Shown: one piece after another, positions 1-12,800 of the stretch
How the letters are laid out: the number at the start of each line of letters is the position of its first letter
Numbering within the stretch: position 1 is the first letter of the stretch
Source: Nissolia schottii
Lineage: Eukaryota > Streptophyta > Magnoliopsida > Fabales > Fabaceae
Length of the DNA: 64,000 bases
Direction of reading: 5' to 3'
NCBI GenBank assembly: GCA_003254905.1
Contig: QANU01055854.1
Location: 1-64,000 of the forward strand
Position numbers and translations under genes: made by a program
Notes under the pieces: model-generated
What the model saw: only the letters and a program-made list of their open reading frames with translations
Told to the model about the DNA's origin: nothing
The model's database searches: none

Positions 1-231
1 TTGAAACAGGGATATTTTGGTAAATTGTCTCAGTTAGGGGGGCAAAAGAGAAAAAAAGTCTTACTCGAAAGTGTAACAAATTCAAAATGGTGGATTTTTC
101 TAAACGAAAGTGTGCCCTCCCTAAACCATACACTCATACATGCATTACTCTTTTATACAGTTTTATAGGTAATTAATGATAATTATATGTATAGCGTATA
201 ATTATACACAACGCGCGCCCCAATTCCGTAC

Positions 232-445
232 TCATTCTCGTCATCGTTTTCACTCATCGTCTTCAACTTCTCATCCTTGTTCTGTTATGTTTGTCATCGT
301 CATCATCGTCATCCTCTGTCATTCTCTCATCCTCTTATCATCGTTATCCATTCTTTAATTATCATCATCGTCCTTTCTTTGATTATCCTCTCATCATCGT
401 CATTCAATTTTCTATTATGTTTATATCATCATCATCATCGTTTTC
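232..445. repeat. TCATC-type microsatellite-like tract
   Basis: The + strand is rich in imperfect TCATCG/TCATCC units (232-445). A tract of the opposite polarity (GATGATGATG) lies at about 1745-2035. The small His/Ser-rich ORFs here are products of these repeats and are not genes. Confidence 0.6.
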
Positions 446-569
446 ATGCTTTTTTTTCTTTGATTTCCATGAAGAGTTTTGTTCTTTGACGTCTCTGTAA
501 ACTTTTAGTGTACTGAAACTTTATACGTTCTAATGCTCATTCATCACTAACATGCATATAACAAAAAAT

Positions 570-957
570 TGAATGTGCAAATTTTAAATAGGCATAAGTG
601 TAAACATTAAATGGACGTATTTGCAAACATTATCCACAGGTCATAGGTTTTGTCTTTGTTGAGGAAGAGGATGTGCATTTTGATACATTCTCAACCTTTC
701 AACAATTAATGCATAAATATTATAAACATTTTGACACAATTTTTTTACATATTGTTATGATAAACATTAGATGGTGTGATATAAGCATTATGTGTTTGTC
801 ACAAATGCATAAAAATGTAGAATCTGATGTATTGTAGAAGTGTGTAAACTTTAAATATGTGTAAGTGCAAAAATTAAATAAGCGTATGTGCAAACATTAC
901 CCACAGAAAACAGATTCTATCTTTGTTGAGAAAGAGGATGTGCATTTTAGCATATTA
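570..957. repeat. Pair of about 120-base direct repeats, 267 bases apart
   Basis: About 570-690 and 837-957 align along their length. Both carry ataagtg or gtaagtg, then GCAAACATTA(T/C)CCACAG, then TCTTTGTTGAG(G/A)AAGAGG and GATGTGCATTTT. The sequence between has the same AT-rich character. This looks like internal repeat structure of an unidentified mobile element. Confidence 0.6.
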
Positions 958-3540
958 ACTACTCAAACTTTATACTCCCCTATGGCACAAACATTAAGGA
1001 CACTATAACACAAACTTTGTGTATACTAATGTAACAAAGAGTAATTTACAAAACATCTACAATTTGCAGAATATGTGGCCCAAACAAACATCAATATTCA
1101 TATTTTTACTGCAAATACAGGTATTGGTACGACAAGGGGCTCATAATGGGTTTGGAATGACATGAAGAATATATTGCTTCAAATCTATGGTTTCTTAATT
1201 ATCCTTGAGTATTTATTTGTGCAGAATATGGTCCTGTGAAAATTGTTAGAGAGTCGATCTTTTTTTTTAATGAAAGATTTGTCAAAATTATATGATTTAC
1301 TTATTAATATTCCCACACTAAACTCGTGGAAACCAAAGGAAGTGCAAATAAAATGTATTGCAAGTGGAAAGCGTGGCTTCACGCGCATTTTGGTAACGGT
1401 GGGAGAGAGAGTGGATGGGGCGGTTATTTTGGGGGCCCACAGTATTATTATACAAATGTATGGATGATGTATGAAATATAAGTGTACATGTAGCAGAACT
1501 ATTTTTTAAATAGCTCACACAGCAAAGGATGTGAAAATGCTAAATAAGAGATATAAATAAAATAAAATTAACCTAACAAACACTAAACCAAATACTCTCA
1601 ACTCAGATTATACATACAAGGACATTAATATTCAGAATCAAGAAATTTAGAGAGGTAAGAAAATAAATCTTTAGCATTGTTCTGAAGACTATTTATCCCA
1701 TTTCCTCGGAGCCAAAAAACCCACCTCACACAACAAAATTTCGCTTTGATGACCAAGTGATGATGATGATGACTTGGCGAGGTAGCTTTGATGATGATGC
1801 TTTGGTGGTGGAGGTGCACAAACATGGAGTACATTAGGTGGTGATTGTGGTGGCTTGTGGAGAGGGTGGCGGAGGGGTTGCATGTGGTTGAAGGTGGCGG
1901 CGATGAGTATGAGATGATGATGACAAGGCAATGATGAAGGAAATAAGATGGCACGGATCAAGATGATTTTTGGGTGATAGGAAGATGGTGAGATTAATGG
2001 ATGATAGAGGATGAGGAACTTGAGCAATTAATGATGCTTGCGTCCCAAAATTTTAGCTTTAGAAATTCTCTCTAAAACCAAACAAGCAGCATCCTCCAAG
2101 GATGATCACAATGCTTTGGGAGTATATGGGACATGGTTGGTGACTGAGTGGCTTGGTCTCACTCTGTTGGTTGTGTGTGATGGCACCATGCACTCTCTAT
2201 ATGTCTTGGTTTAATTATTTCTTTACAAGATAAAGAAAAATTGATTATGAAAAATAAAGAAAGAAGCAACGCATGCTAGATGATAACTGTGAGGCCATGT
2301 GGCCAAGGGGGCTAGGAGTTGACATGTGGCCACCACGTGTCACGTGGTGGCAAGGGTAGAGGGTGACGTGTCATATGTGTAGGTCTGACACGTGATACGG
2401 GGTGCTTTAGGACACTAGAACGCGACCGTTTCAACTGTTTAAGGGTAAATTAAATTAGAAAAATGTACAAATGAGTCAACTACTATAAAAGTGAGTCCTA
2501 AATGTACCTTTAACATTTAATTAAATTTAGTTAGAGCCAATTGGTTTTAGGCTCACAAGACTATGCAATGAGCCTAAACTGTTACCCGGGTATCCGTAAT
2601 GACAGAATTTTATAAGACAGTTCCGGATTGGGGGACAAAAATATTTTATGGGTTTAGGATGAAATTTGTTGGAACATCTAAAGATTTCCTCTCTCTATCA
2701 AGGACTGTTGTTTTTTTTTTTATTTAATGGAAAAATAAAGATGATGTAATGGAAATCCATTAGGGAATAACTTTGGTACCCAAATTGAGTTTTAGAATAT
2801 ATTTGTTGGTAATTAATGTTTAAAGGTTGGAAGTCCATTAAGTATGATCATAGCCAATGACTGTTTCCTTCACTATTGGAGTAAAAGTTTTTGACCTTGC
2901 CCCACACAAGGTATAATGTTCTCAAACCTGATTATTTACTTTTGCAAGGGCTGGCCACTAAATTTTGTTAATTTATAAAAAAGAATGAATTTGTGAAGAG
3001 AAAAAGGAATTACATTGTAAGCAAATGAAAGTAGCCTATGAAAGAATTAACACGGGAATGAACTAAAAGATAAAGTTAGTGAAGCTGAAAAAGGCTTTCC
3101 ATTATCTTTGATTTGGAATGACAAATTCTATATTTGAATTTTCCGTATAGAAGTCATGGGATAAAACCCATAATTAATGTGAAGTCTAAGACATACTTAT
3201 CCTATATTCCTATGATCTTATCCATGTTTCAATTTCCACATTTTTCAAAAATATGGAGGGAAGTACAAAGTATTGTTTTCAAGCCATCGGAGTCAAGTTG
3301 AGGAAGACTAAATATCATTAGTTTCAAGTTTAATGGGCTTATAACCATGTCTCCCTAGGTTAGTATTATGGTGCTTTAATAAAGGACATTCGGTGAGTGG
3401 CCTTGGTGGCACCAAGAGGCCGTGTAAGAAGACAAGTAGCCTACACGTGTCACCAGAAGGGAAGGAGTAGTGGGTGATGTGTAGGTTTGACTAATATATG
3501 AGTAATAATGATTTCTAAACTGGGCAAACGACATTCTAAG
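958..3540. other. Intergenic sequence with scattered repeat fragments, no gene seen
   Basis: No ORF with a recognisable domain. Two stretches, about 2290-2400 and 3395-3490, share ACACGTGTCAC or CACGTGTCACG, an AAGGG core and GTGTAGGT(C/T)TGAC. They may be diverged copies of one LTR-like sequence, but no boundaries can be set. Confidence 0.4.
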
Positions 3541-3662
3541 TCAATGCTTGGAATAGTAAATGTGTGGGGTTAGTAACCTTACCGAAGGTTGATCTTCGAA
3601 AAACACATTACCTCTTGTAACTAGTCAAATAGATTGCTGATACGTGGTAGCGAATAACGATT

Positions 3663-4088
3663 CTTCATTGTGACCTTGTTCAACTATTGATAGTCTATGC
3701 ACATCCTCATGGTGCCATCTTTCTTCTTGAGAACAAGTGTTGGAGTACCCCACGGAGAAGTACTTGGCCTGATGAACCCTTTGTCAAGTAACTATTGCAA
3801 CTGCTTTTGCAACTCATGCAGTTCTGTGGGAACCATTCGATATGAAGGTATGGAAATGGTCTTTACCTTTGATTCCAACTCTATGTCGAATTCCACCTCC
3901 TCGACTGGAGGTTCGCCCAAAAGGTTATTGGGAAAGACGTCCAAAAACTCACATACTACTAGTATTTGGTCAGAACCTGATCCCTTTATTTCCAGCCCTT
4001 TAACCACGACAAGGTTATCGTTGTTGTAACGAATCACGACAAAGAGCTCGTTGCAAGGGCCTAGGACAGTTTTGGAGACACGCCGCAA
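3663..4088 (-). mobile_element. Ty3/Gypsy fossil: start of the reverse transcriptase region
   Basis: The minus strand reads as the region just before and at the start of a Gypsy reverse transcriptase: CEFLDVFP, then VEFDIEL, SYRMVP, and the [12 protein letters not shown]-type block at its left end. The element is broken and only this fragment is recognised; the rest of pol, gag and a matching terminal repeat are not seen next to it. Age cannot be estimated without a repeat pair. Confidence 0.8.
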
Positions 4089-5341
4089 TGCATATAGCTC
4101 GCTCCAGCGTGTCAGCAGTAGCGAGGCGCTGTAAGGTCCCCGACACGCTCCAGCGTGCCACTACTGATAAAAAGCCTAATTTGCGCCCCCTGGGCCGGAA
4201 AAGGGCCTGACCTGCCCTTTTGGCCACCTCTTCGACCTTATATATAGAGCTCTCCTCTCTTCTCTAGAATGGAGGTCTCACTTAGTTTCTTCCTCTTTCT
4301 CTTGTGAAGATGCAACATCTTCACCTAGGGTAGATACCCAGTCCTTTTAAGAATGACTTAGGGTAGTAGGCCCCAATGCAGATACTTTAGTAGTGGTAGC
4401 CCTATGGCGATGTTAGATCGTCAAAGTGATGCCAGATCACTACTATAGAGACTACAATCATGTTTTCCTTATGGGTATCTGATGGTGTGGTATTTGTTGG
4501 ACGTTCCAGGTGGCACCACTATGCCGATTGGAGTTTCCAGTGTTTCCACGACATTCCAAGTGAGTGGAGGTCTCGACGCGATGACAGTTCTACCTTGGTG
4601 GTCCATCAATAGAGTAAGTTGTGTATTATAACATGTTTATATAAATATGCTTAGTAGTTGATAGTCGCCATGCTTACATGATATGTTATATTATGCTATG
4701 TTTATGCTATGATAGGGTATAGACTTAAGACTATAGGCCTAATATCCCTTTGAACTGTTTCGTTAGAATTACATAACAGACCTTAATAAAGTCTGGTTAA
4801 GGAATGGACCATAACTAAGGGCAGCTTCTGGCAAGGTAAGACTTAATACTTAAGTGTTCCATTGTGACACACCTCTCTTACCTAGGAATCCTCCCCTAAA
4901 TATGGGACCTCAGACCTTGATCTCAGAGAAGTAAATAAGACTAAACTAACTAGGATACTCCTGTCATAATCGGTAGACTTTAGTCCTAACAACTTGGGTA
5001 ACAAAGCTAGCTTACCTAAAATACTTTACAAATAGTAGATCTTAGGATAGATGACGTAGAATAGTACGGGATCAATGACCTCGTAGATCAGACTCAGTAT
5101 TAGATAGTTTTGAGTGTCAGGCTCCACAGATTATGGCATGCGTGCCCTTCTAAATTTAGATTACATGAGGGTCAGGCTCCTTAGATTAGGGTATACGTAC
5201 CATCGTAGGTATCTGGGTTGCACGTACCAGAACCACATAGATTTATCTTGGTAAAGCAAGGTCGAGCCAAGGTTCCCTTGAATTTGAGGATCGATAAGCA
5301 TCTCTCCTCACGCTCCTCTGCTAGGGAGGCGACACATGCTG
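4089..5341. other. Probable retrotransposon-derived sequence
   Basis: Abrupt change from the Gypsy fragment to GC-richer sequence with two copies of CGCTCCAGCGTG (near 4100 and 4146) and a TATATATAG box at about 4240. It has the look of terminal-repeat promoter sequence, but no paired copy was found in the window. Confidence 0.35.
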
Positions 5342-6170
5342 TGTAACATCCCGATTTTTTTCCTTACGAAGATTTCGCATAATAAATAAATAAGAATAAA
5401 TTAATAAGATTGGAAAATCAAATTATCAACTTTAATCCCGGAAATATTAGCTAAAAATAGTAATTTTGCGATTTCGTGAAGTCCTATAAGGTCCGAATCG
5501 ATTTCCGGTTATTATTAAAACTTAATTACAACTCAAAGGAGACCGTAAAATACACTAACATAAAAAATAAATTCAAGAATGCCCAAATAAAATTAAATAT
5601 AATAAGGAAAATTAGTGGGTCATAACGGTATGTCCGACCTCAATCAAAGAAGGGTCTTAACCTCAATCAAAGACGAACAAGTCCAACCTTACTTCGTCAG
5701 GACAAGTTTATACGATATAATGAAGGGTACATTGAACCCATATAGTACATTAAGGATCTATGGCTGAACCCATGTCTGGGACTTACTGAGTACGTTGAAC
5801 TTGTGCCAATAAGAAAAATAAATATAAGGTCACAACTTGGGTGTAGGGTCTTATGGTGTATTAGGAAAACCTGCCCATCTAGTCTGCATTCGGTCACAAA
5901 CATAACAAACTACACACAAACAAACACATGTCCAACTAGCTGAATTCTATTTATCTGGTGTGATCCTATCCTACCATTGATTTGGGTATCCACTATAATA
6001 TCTAAGTTACTGGCTATATGGGTTACTGCATCTACCACGCGCCTTAGATACCCAAGTTATCTAGGTCATTGTATTTGTTATTCTAACATGCATATGTCAT
6101 GTTGGGGGTTACTAATTATGTTAAATATTAGGTCTAGTTATGTTACTAGGCTATTTACCTATCCAACTTA
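5342..6170. mobile_element. Gypsy-type LTR fossil, copy 1
   Basis: Begins TGTAACATCCCGATT, a common start of plant Gypsy LTRs. Its right part (5940-6165) aligns with 50815-51025: ATTTGGGTATCCA against ATTTAAGTATCCA, ATCTAGGTCA(T/C)TG, GGGGGTTACT and TTAGGTCTAGTT. No internal element is recognised on either side, so it is a solo or truncated copy. The right edge is approximate. Confidence 0.6.
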
Positions 6171-6294
6171 AGTGAGGGCCTAAAGGATAAAAGGCACCGC
6201 AAAATATATTTTCATTCACATGGCTCAGTATATAATAATTTATTTTTTTATACCAACATTATATTATTTACTTTATCTAATAACTTAATCGGAT

Positions 6295-6600
6295 TAGGGC
6301 TGTCAAAATGAGCCTGACCAAATGAACGAGCTTTATATGCAAAAAAATAGGCTTGCGAAAGTTTGAAAAAAAAATTGGCCCGGCCCACGGGCTAGCCCGT
6401 GAGCCCGTGAAAATTTTTAAATAATTTTTTTTCAAATTTTTGAAATTTTTTATTTTTTTAATTTAAAAAAAAAGTAAACGGACCGGCGGGTTAGCTCTTT
6501 TAAGCCCACAAACCGACTATAAACGAGCACAAATCCTAAAAATAGGCACAATTTTGGCACAACCCGTTTAGGCATGCGGGTCCCCTGTTTGACACCCCTA
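6295..6600. mobile_element. hAT-like MITE, family 1 copy A (306 bp)
   Basis: Starts TAGGGCTGTCAAA and ends TTTGACACCCCTA (inverted). It is flanked by a perfect 8-bp direct repeat AATCGGAT (6287-6294 and 6601-6608), the target-site duplication length of hAT transposons. The interior has palindromic GGCCCG / CGGGCC runs and AT tracts and no ORF. Copy B is at 31260-31603. It lies 380 bases before the VQ start codon. Confidence 0.88.
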
Positions 6601-6804
6601 AATCGGATTATATTTTACAACCTTAATAAATAAAAGAATATATTTTTAACTCCGTGCGTCGCACGGCTGTGAAGACACTAGTGTGTATATATGTAAATAG
6701 ATTTTGTAGTTTCTTCTCACGTGTCATGTCGCATGCTGCCGCTTTTAGAATCTACTATTTCTTTTCCAAATCCGGAGTCAGGATCTTGCACTACGTTCAC
6801 ACGT

Positions 6805-6882
6805 TTGACTCAACAAACCACCACGACATGGTACGAAATGACGAAGAAAAAAAAAAAAATAATAATGCAAGCTCCATATATA
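6805..6882 (+). promoter_or_regulatory. Putative core promoter of the VQ gene (W-box and TATA box)
   Basis: A TATATA box at 6877-6882 lies about 95 bases before the VQ start codon. A W-box core (TTGACT) is at 6805-6810, the element bound by WRKY factors, which are the known partners of VQ proteins. Short motifs like these occur by chance, so only the TATA box is reasonably supported by its position. Confidence 0.45.
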
Positions 6883-6976
6883 CCCCCATCATAACACATA
6901 CGTTTCCTTCCCTCTTTACCAAATCCCCCCCTCCTCCTCCTCCTCCTCCATATGGCCATTGGTCATGACCTAAACC

Positions 6977-7630
6977 ATGTCTGGCTCAAATGACTGGCTT
7001 CAATTCAACAACCAAAGTTTCCCTACTCAAGGCCTTAGTGTTACACCTTCAATTTCCAACCCCAACCCCGCCGCTGCCGCCACCACCCCCAACGTGGTCA
7101 CCACTGCCGTGAACCACCCTCCACTGGGAACGATGATGACCTCAGGCTCCCCACCAGCAGCATCCTCTTCTCAACACTTGAGCCGGCCGGAGGGCCGTGT
7201 CTCAAAGCCCACACGGCGCCGATCCCGGGCCTCACGGCGAACTCCTACCACTTTGCTCAACACAGACACCACAAATTTCCGTGCCATGGTGCAACAATTC
7301 ACTGGAGGCCCAAGTGCATCATCAGGCTTCCCAAATCTGGTGGGTTTCGGGTTCGGCACACGCCCTGTCCCTCCTGTCAACCCTAATTCTACCCTCATGG
7401 TTTCACCTCCACCTGGCTACTTTTTACAGCAGCAACCACACCAAAATCTCTTTCAGCCGCAAACCCATCAGTACATGTACAGTGGGGGTAACGCACAAGG
7501 TGGAGGAGACAACAACGCGTTTTTTCAGCGACTAAGCAACCCAACAAGACCCCCTCTTGATCATGATGGGATTTTGATGGATAATGATCAGCATGTGGGA
7601 CGTTTCTTCCCGAGTACTTCTTCTTCTTGA
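6977..7630 (+). CDS. VQ-motif protein (single exon, 217 aa)
   Basis: Intact one-exon ORF of 217 residues. The VQ core FRAMVQQFTG is at residues 101-110 and fits the family consensus FxxhVQxhTG exactly. A basic stretch (KPTRRRSRASRRTP, about 77-90) lies just before it and could act as a nuclear localisation signal. The rest is low-complexity Pro/Ser/Asn/Gln-rich sequence, as is usual for the family. VQ proteins are plant nuclear cofactors that bind WRKY transcription factors or MAP kinases and tune defence and development. The N-terminus (MSGSNDWLQF) recalls the VQ22/JAV1-like subgroup, but that placement is from memory. Start chosen at the first ATG after a TATA box about 95 bases upstream. 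No intron is needed, as in most angiosperm VQ genes. Confident for family, unsure for subgroup. Confidence 0.93.
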   Translation: MSGSNDWLQFNNQSFPTQGLSVTPSISNPNPAAAATTPNVVTTAVNHPPLGTMMTSGSPPAASSSQHLSRPEGRVSKPTRRRSRASRRTPTTLLNTDTTNFRAMVQQFTGGPSASSGFPNLVGFGFGTRPVPPVNPNSTLMVSPPPGYFLQQQPHQNLFQPQTHQYMYSGGNAQGGGDNNAFFQRLSNPTRPPLDHDGILMDNDQHVGRFFPSTSSS

Positions 7631-9857
7631 TGCACATTCTGCAGAGAAACCCATACATCCCTCATCAAGTCTTCACTCCAATAGGAACACGGTAGCGGTT
7701 TGCTTTGGTCCTTGTGGGTGAGAGTGACATAAAGCAGATAATTAGGTGACAACTTGGGGAGAATTGTTGACCAACCAATGTAAAATATAGTTATAGTAAC
7801 TTCCACTTTGCATCTTATTTTTATTACTGTCATTTTTATTTATTTATAATTTTGGGGTTTTTTTCTTAAATGGAATTTGGCTCTGCTTCTAGAACCCTTA
7901 GTTAGCGTAGCCAATACTTCCTATTTATTATTCCCTTGTTTTTTATTTAACTTTTTGTGTATTTTTTCCCTCTTGTTTCTGCATTTTTCATTTCCTAGAA
8001 GGAAAATATTACTCTACCTTTTCTAATAGGGTGGAGCCATGTGTACACCAAATATTGTATCTATGTACAGTCATCAATGTTTTTAATTCATTATGACCCA
8101 CTACTAATAAAATAACTACTCCCCACTTGCCTAATCTCACTCTTTGCGTTTGAAATACACTTTCCTCTCTCACAGTATTCACTCTAACCCAATTCCTCTC
8201 TCAAAAGCCTCTCTCGCACTTGCCTTTTTCACAAAAAAAGGTTTCTTCATACGCATCCGCCGCACCCAATTCCATTGCATCACGCAGGACCATCGTCGTC
8301 TTCCTACGCATCCACCATCGTCTTCGTACGCACCTCTGTCGTCTTCGTATGCGTCCGTCACCCCTCCATCGTCATCCTCCACAATGCGTCGCTCCTCTGC
8401 AATTGATACATCATCTCAAACCCATCGCCTCTGTAGCCCGTCGAAGCCTCTGCATATAGTCTGAGCCTCCGTCGACATCATTACTATTTAAGGTTTGTTC
8501 ATTATCATCCCTTTCTTTTCCCCTTCCTTCCTATGTTTATACATCATTCTAATAGTGAACCAAATCTAAAGTAAATTGCACAACAATAAAGAAAATGAAG
8601 AACAAGAAAAATAACATTCCACGGCGGTTGATATGCAACCGCCGCCAATATGCTCCAGTTTAGTGATTCCTAGTGGGTGGCTGTAGCCGCCGTGATAGAT
8701 TTACAATTAGTGGCGGTTATAATGCAATTTGTGGCGGTTACAAATAATTATTTTTTAACCATTTAGCAGCTGCTTTTAATCGCCACTAAATGTAAGCTAA
8801 AAACAAAGTTTGTGCATTTCATCTGACAAAGTTTGTGCACCTCACCGTATAAAGTTTGTGCATTCCAATTTCAATACTCTTCTTTTGATTCTATGTTTGG
8901 TTTTACAGAATCTATGAAGATTAATGTTGTTTGAGTCACATAACATATAAAGATTCTACAAAGTAATCCTTATTCAATTTTCATTCTTTTGAATTAATAC
9001 GTCAGTGGTTGTACATCAGTATACACAAAGTTTGTGTTCCAGTGCCCGCAAAGTTTGTACTCTATGTCATATAAAGTCTGTGCAGTCAAATATGTTGATT
9101 CTTCTAAGTAAAAAAAAAAACAAACACACTACCCTGTGCAAACAAAATTCCACTAAAATAGCATTATCAATTTGTTCTAATTTCTTTCATTAAATGAGTT
9201 TAATAATGACACAAATTTTCAACATTCATCTTGTCAAAACCTAGGTCAAAAGGGATCCAAGAGTGAAGGGATTGGACATTAGGCTAAACACCAAGCTTAG
9301 CATACTTGTAGAGTTGTAAGAACTCAAAATAGGATTACCAACATTGAATAATTACATGATGGATGATCCAATTCTCCTGTCTCATGGTAGCTGAATTCTT
9401 CCATCTCCAAGTCCATCACAAAGTGGCCAAGAATAAAGAATTGTCATCGTGCTACAAGTAATGTTTGAGCCACGATGAGAGGTCCAACCAAAAGCATGGC
9501 GCTGCAATTTGTGTGATGCCTTATTTGTTAGATACCAATTTAGAGCTTTATTTTATTTTTAAATCTAAAATCTAAAATTATTTACAATTAAAATATTTTT
9601 GAAACAATTTAAAAAAAGTAATTATTTTTCTCCAAATTATCTTAACAATATCCCCTCGTCGTGGGTGAATGCTTCACTGACAATATCCAATCATCAGAAA
9701 CCCTAAATAAATAGTGAACGCTACGGTGACTGATGCAGCATCACCACTCTCATTTTGTCGATCAACAAATTCTGAGAAGCTGAAATTGGACCATATTACG
9801 AAATCGCTGATTGCTCGGCTTTGAAATTGGAGCAAATCTCTCCCTCTTCACTCCACC
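7631..9857. other. VQ 3' region and FPA-like 5' region
   Basis: 7631-8100 is the likely VQ 3' UTR. 8144-8464 holds a Ser/Pro-rich open frame with CATCGTCGTCTTC repeats and no domain. 8600-8790 has several ccgcc/ggcgg units (for example GGCGGTT) suggestive of a mobile element without definable ends. 9660-9857 is the probable leader of the FPA-like gene. No further gene is seen. Confidence 0.5.
8800..9085. repeat. Cluster of AAAGTTTGTGC motifs
   Basis: Six copies of (A/G/T)(C/T)AAAGT(T/C)TGT(G/A) occur near 8800, 8825, 8855, 9025, 9045 and 9070. The core ACAAAGTTTGT is near-palindromic. The same core in inverse form (CACAAACTTTGTG) is near 1010. Subterminal repeats of a DNA transposon would look like this, but no terminal inverted repeats were found. 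Confidence 0.5.
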
Positions 9858-12800
9858 ATGGTCAGTTTCCATTATCTGCTTGCATCCAAGTTAATTTACT
9901 TCAAAATTCCAGCTTCATTCACTCTCTGCCAATCATGTCCCTTGCTTTTCGAAATTGAAGTTGCAAGCATCATCATTTCCCAATTTTTTGAGACTGGGAT
10001 TTCTCGGTTTCGATTATTGTTCGTTGCTTTACTTTTATAATTAAGTAGCAAATTCAACTAAATTTTTAATTTTTATTTATTTATTTTTGACTCGGGGATT
10101 GTTGCGTCGTGTCTGTTTTGTTCTTATTCTTGTTTATGAAAGATTGAATTTACTGTATTGGTCTTGTTTCTATTGTGTAGTCTGGTCGTGGTGGAAGGGA
10201 GCGGAATAGGAGGGATTACCCCTCAAGATATGAATACAAGGGCAGTGGTGACACCGGGAGTGGCCACAGCAAAAGCAACAACCCACCATCAAGGCACCTT
10301 TGGGTTGGGAACATATCACACGACATTGTGGATGAGGCTGAACTAGCTCATCATTTCTCGCAGTTTGGGTCGTTGGAGAGCGTTGCATTCCCTCCCGGCC
10401 GCCGCTATGCTTTCGTTAACTTCAAGAGGGATGAAGATGCTATTTGTGCCATCAGAGAACTTCAAGGTTTTCCTCTTGCTGGCAACCCGCTTAGGATCGA
10501 GTTTGCTAAGGCGGTCAGTGTTGCCCACCTTTTACTGCTAGTTACTTTTTCAGATGATTATTATTATTGTTGTTGTTGTGTATATGTATATATCATCCCA
10601 GAAGTTCTATTCAATTCATTTAATCAAAGTCCATAACAGTGGCTCAGATCTAATAATAAATCAGCAAAACTTGCAACAAAAATGTGGGAATACAACACAC
10701 TAGTCGGTCACTGCTTTCGTTTTACAATGAGAGGTTCAATTCATTACACTTAGGTGCTCCAAAATATGCACATTTACAGTGGAAAAAAATGGTGGGCAAG
10801 CTTCTTCTTTCCATGTTTAATCAATAATTCACTCCAAACCAAGGAACAAATATTTACTCTACTCATCCTAATGAATAAAGATACTCCAGCCACATGGATA
10901 TATGCATGCAGCATTAACTCTACTCAACCAATGGTGCTTGCATGCAGCATTAACTCTACAACCGATGATGCTTACTGAATCTTGAATATCCATGAGTCTC
11001 ACAATTTTTACACACTGCTTACCCATCAGGGTTAACATCTTAAATCCCATGCTTACAATGCCATTGTTTTCCACTGGGGATTTGGAATGGATTGTATGTT
11101 AGCGATTTAATGCCATAGAACACAGCATAGCTTAGTGGCATGTTTGAACATAGGGTTTCAAAGGCAAAGAGGTTTTTTAATATATGGAGAATTGCATAAA
11201 AATTAAGAGAAGATAATTACATAGATCTCATATGATGTTGCAACATATCAATTTCTATAAATATCTCCATTCTGAGTTTAAAGAACATAGAGCAACAACA
11301 TTTGCAGAAAAATACTTGGTCAATGAGTTGAAAAATTCAACAAGTCCAAGACTGCAGCAAGAAGTGGTGATATCTGTTCAGTGTTCATGTGTTTAAATCT
11401 CAGCAAACATTGCTCGATATCTTCATAACCCAAACAAGTGTAATTGTGGGGGCGAAAGTTTACATGCATGGTCTACAATGAAAAGATCTTGTTCTTGTCA
11501 GTTTCCATTTACGTTTATAATTATCCATGCCAAGTAAAACTTGGTCTAATATTGACCAAATTTAAGATAAAAATCTTATTGATCAATATTAACATAGAAA
11601 TGATGAAATATAATGAAAGAAAATGCAAATCATACTGTTCTCAACACTTTACATGAAATAGGAAAAAAAAGAAAGAAAAGAAAAACATGAAAATAATGGT
11701 TCTCTTGATAACATTGTATTGTGATTAATCATTTCTTTCAATTACTTAATATCTGTCTGAAGTAGGAAACTATGCAGTGTCTAATCATCACGGTAAAGTT
11801 TGATCACAATTTAGGCTTTGCAAGTATGTGCAAGTTGCTACATCGTGTAACCTGTTTTTGGGTAGTTCTGTTTATTTTGGGGCATATGCTTTTATAGTTA
11901 TTCTTTTGGCATCCAATAATTTTAAAAGTTATGGGGCTTTGCAGTTAGGTTTATTTTAACCAGATTATGGTGCAATTGGAATATAATGTTGATTACTAAA
12001 GCAAGTAGGAGGATAAGATGTTGTTGACAGAAAGAAATCACAGCATAACAGAAGGAAAATACAGAAAAAAAGCTGAGCAAGAAGAGACCCGTGAATATCC
12101 ATAAAGGAGACCCTCTCTAAGCACCAAAGAGACATCCAAAAAACAAATTTTCCATGGCAGATGTAAGGTCAAACTTAACAGTACAAAACAATGTTCTACT
12201 AGTATCAAATACAAGAAATAACTGCATAGCTAATGCATTTCTGCACTGCTTTGATCCCTCGTTCCATAAAACTTAAAAAGTCGCTGAGCTAACTGCTAAA
12301 TTAGATAATTTAGTGTTAACCAAAACAAGAAAAGCTTAATCCAAATGACTATAACAATACACAGTGCACATAATTGATGGAAGAAAGGCTTTGTGAGGCT
12401 TCCAACCTGCTCAAGGTGATTAATATTTGTGCCTGTTTTGCCTCAGGTGAAATACCTGTAACTAAATCTAAAAAAATGTGTGCAAAGAGTTCTTTCGTAA
12501 CAATCATTATTAGAAACAAATTGACTTTTTGCTTCCAGTTCCTATTTCCAGTCAAAACTCCAAACTCGTGCATCTAATCTACAGGAGAGAAATAGCTTGT
12601 TTCCCATGAAAGTGATTATGGTTATAGTCCTCAAATCATAAGACATATCAAACCAAGCTTCTATTTATCTAATGCTCTTTTAAGCTGTCCAACAGCATGG
12701 CCAAACATGATTCACGTTAGCATCGTATTTGATTATTGCTTTCCAAACTAAAACTAAAGTAAGAAGGAGTATTCTTGCCTTGTGAATTAGTGGAAGGACT

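Noticed and set aside
1625-2027. Overlapping minus-strand frames of 109-112 codons, His/Ser/Pro-rich
   Set aside because: They come from imperfect GATGAT repeats; no domain, and the two frames overlap each other.
6654-6968. 104-codon frame just before the VQ gene
   Set aside because: It covers the TATA box and leader of the VQ gene and ends in a poly-proline run from CCTCCTCC repeats; no domain.
8099-8800. CACTA transposon suggested by CACTACTAATAAA at 8099 and GGCGG-type subterminal units
   Set aside because: No matching inverted terminus and no 3-bp duplication could be found.
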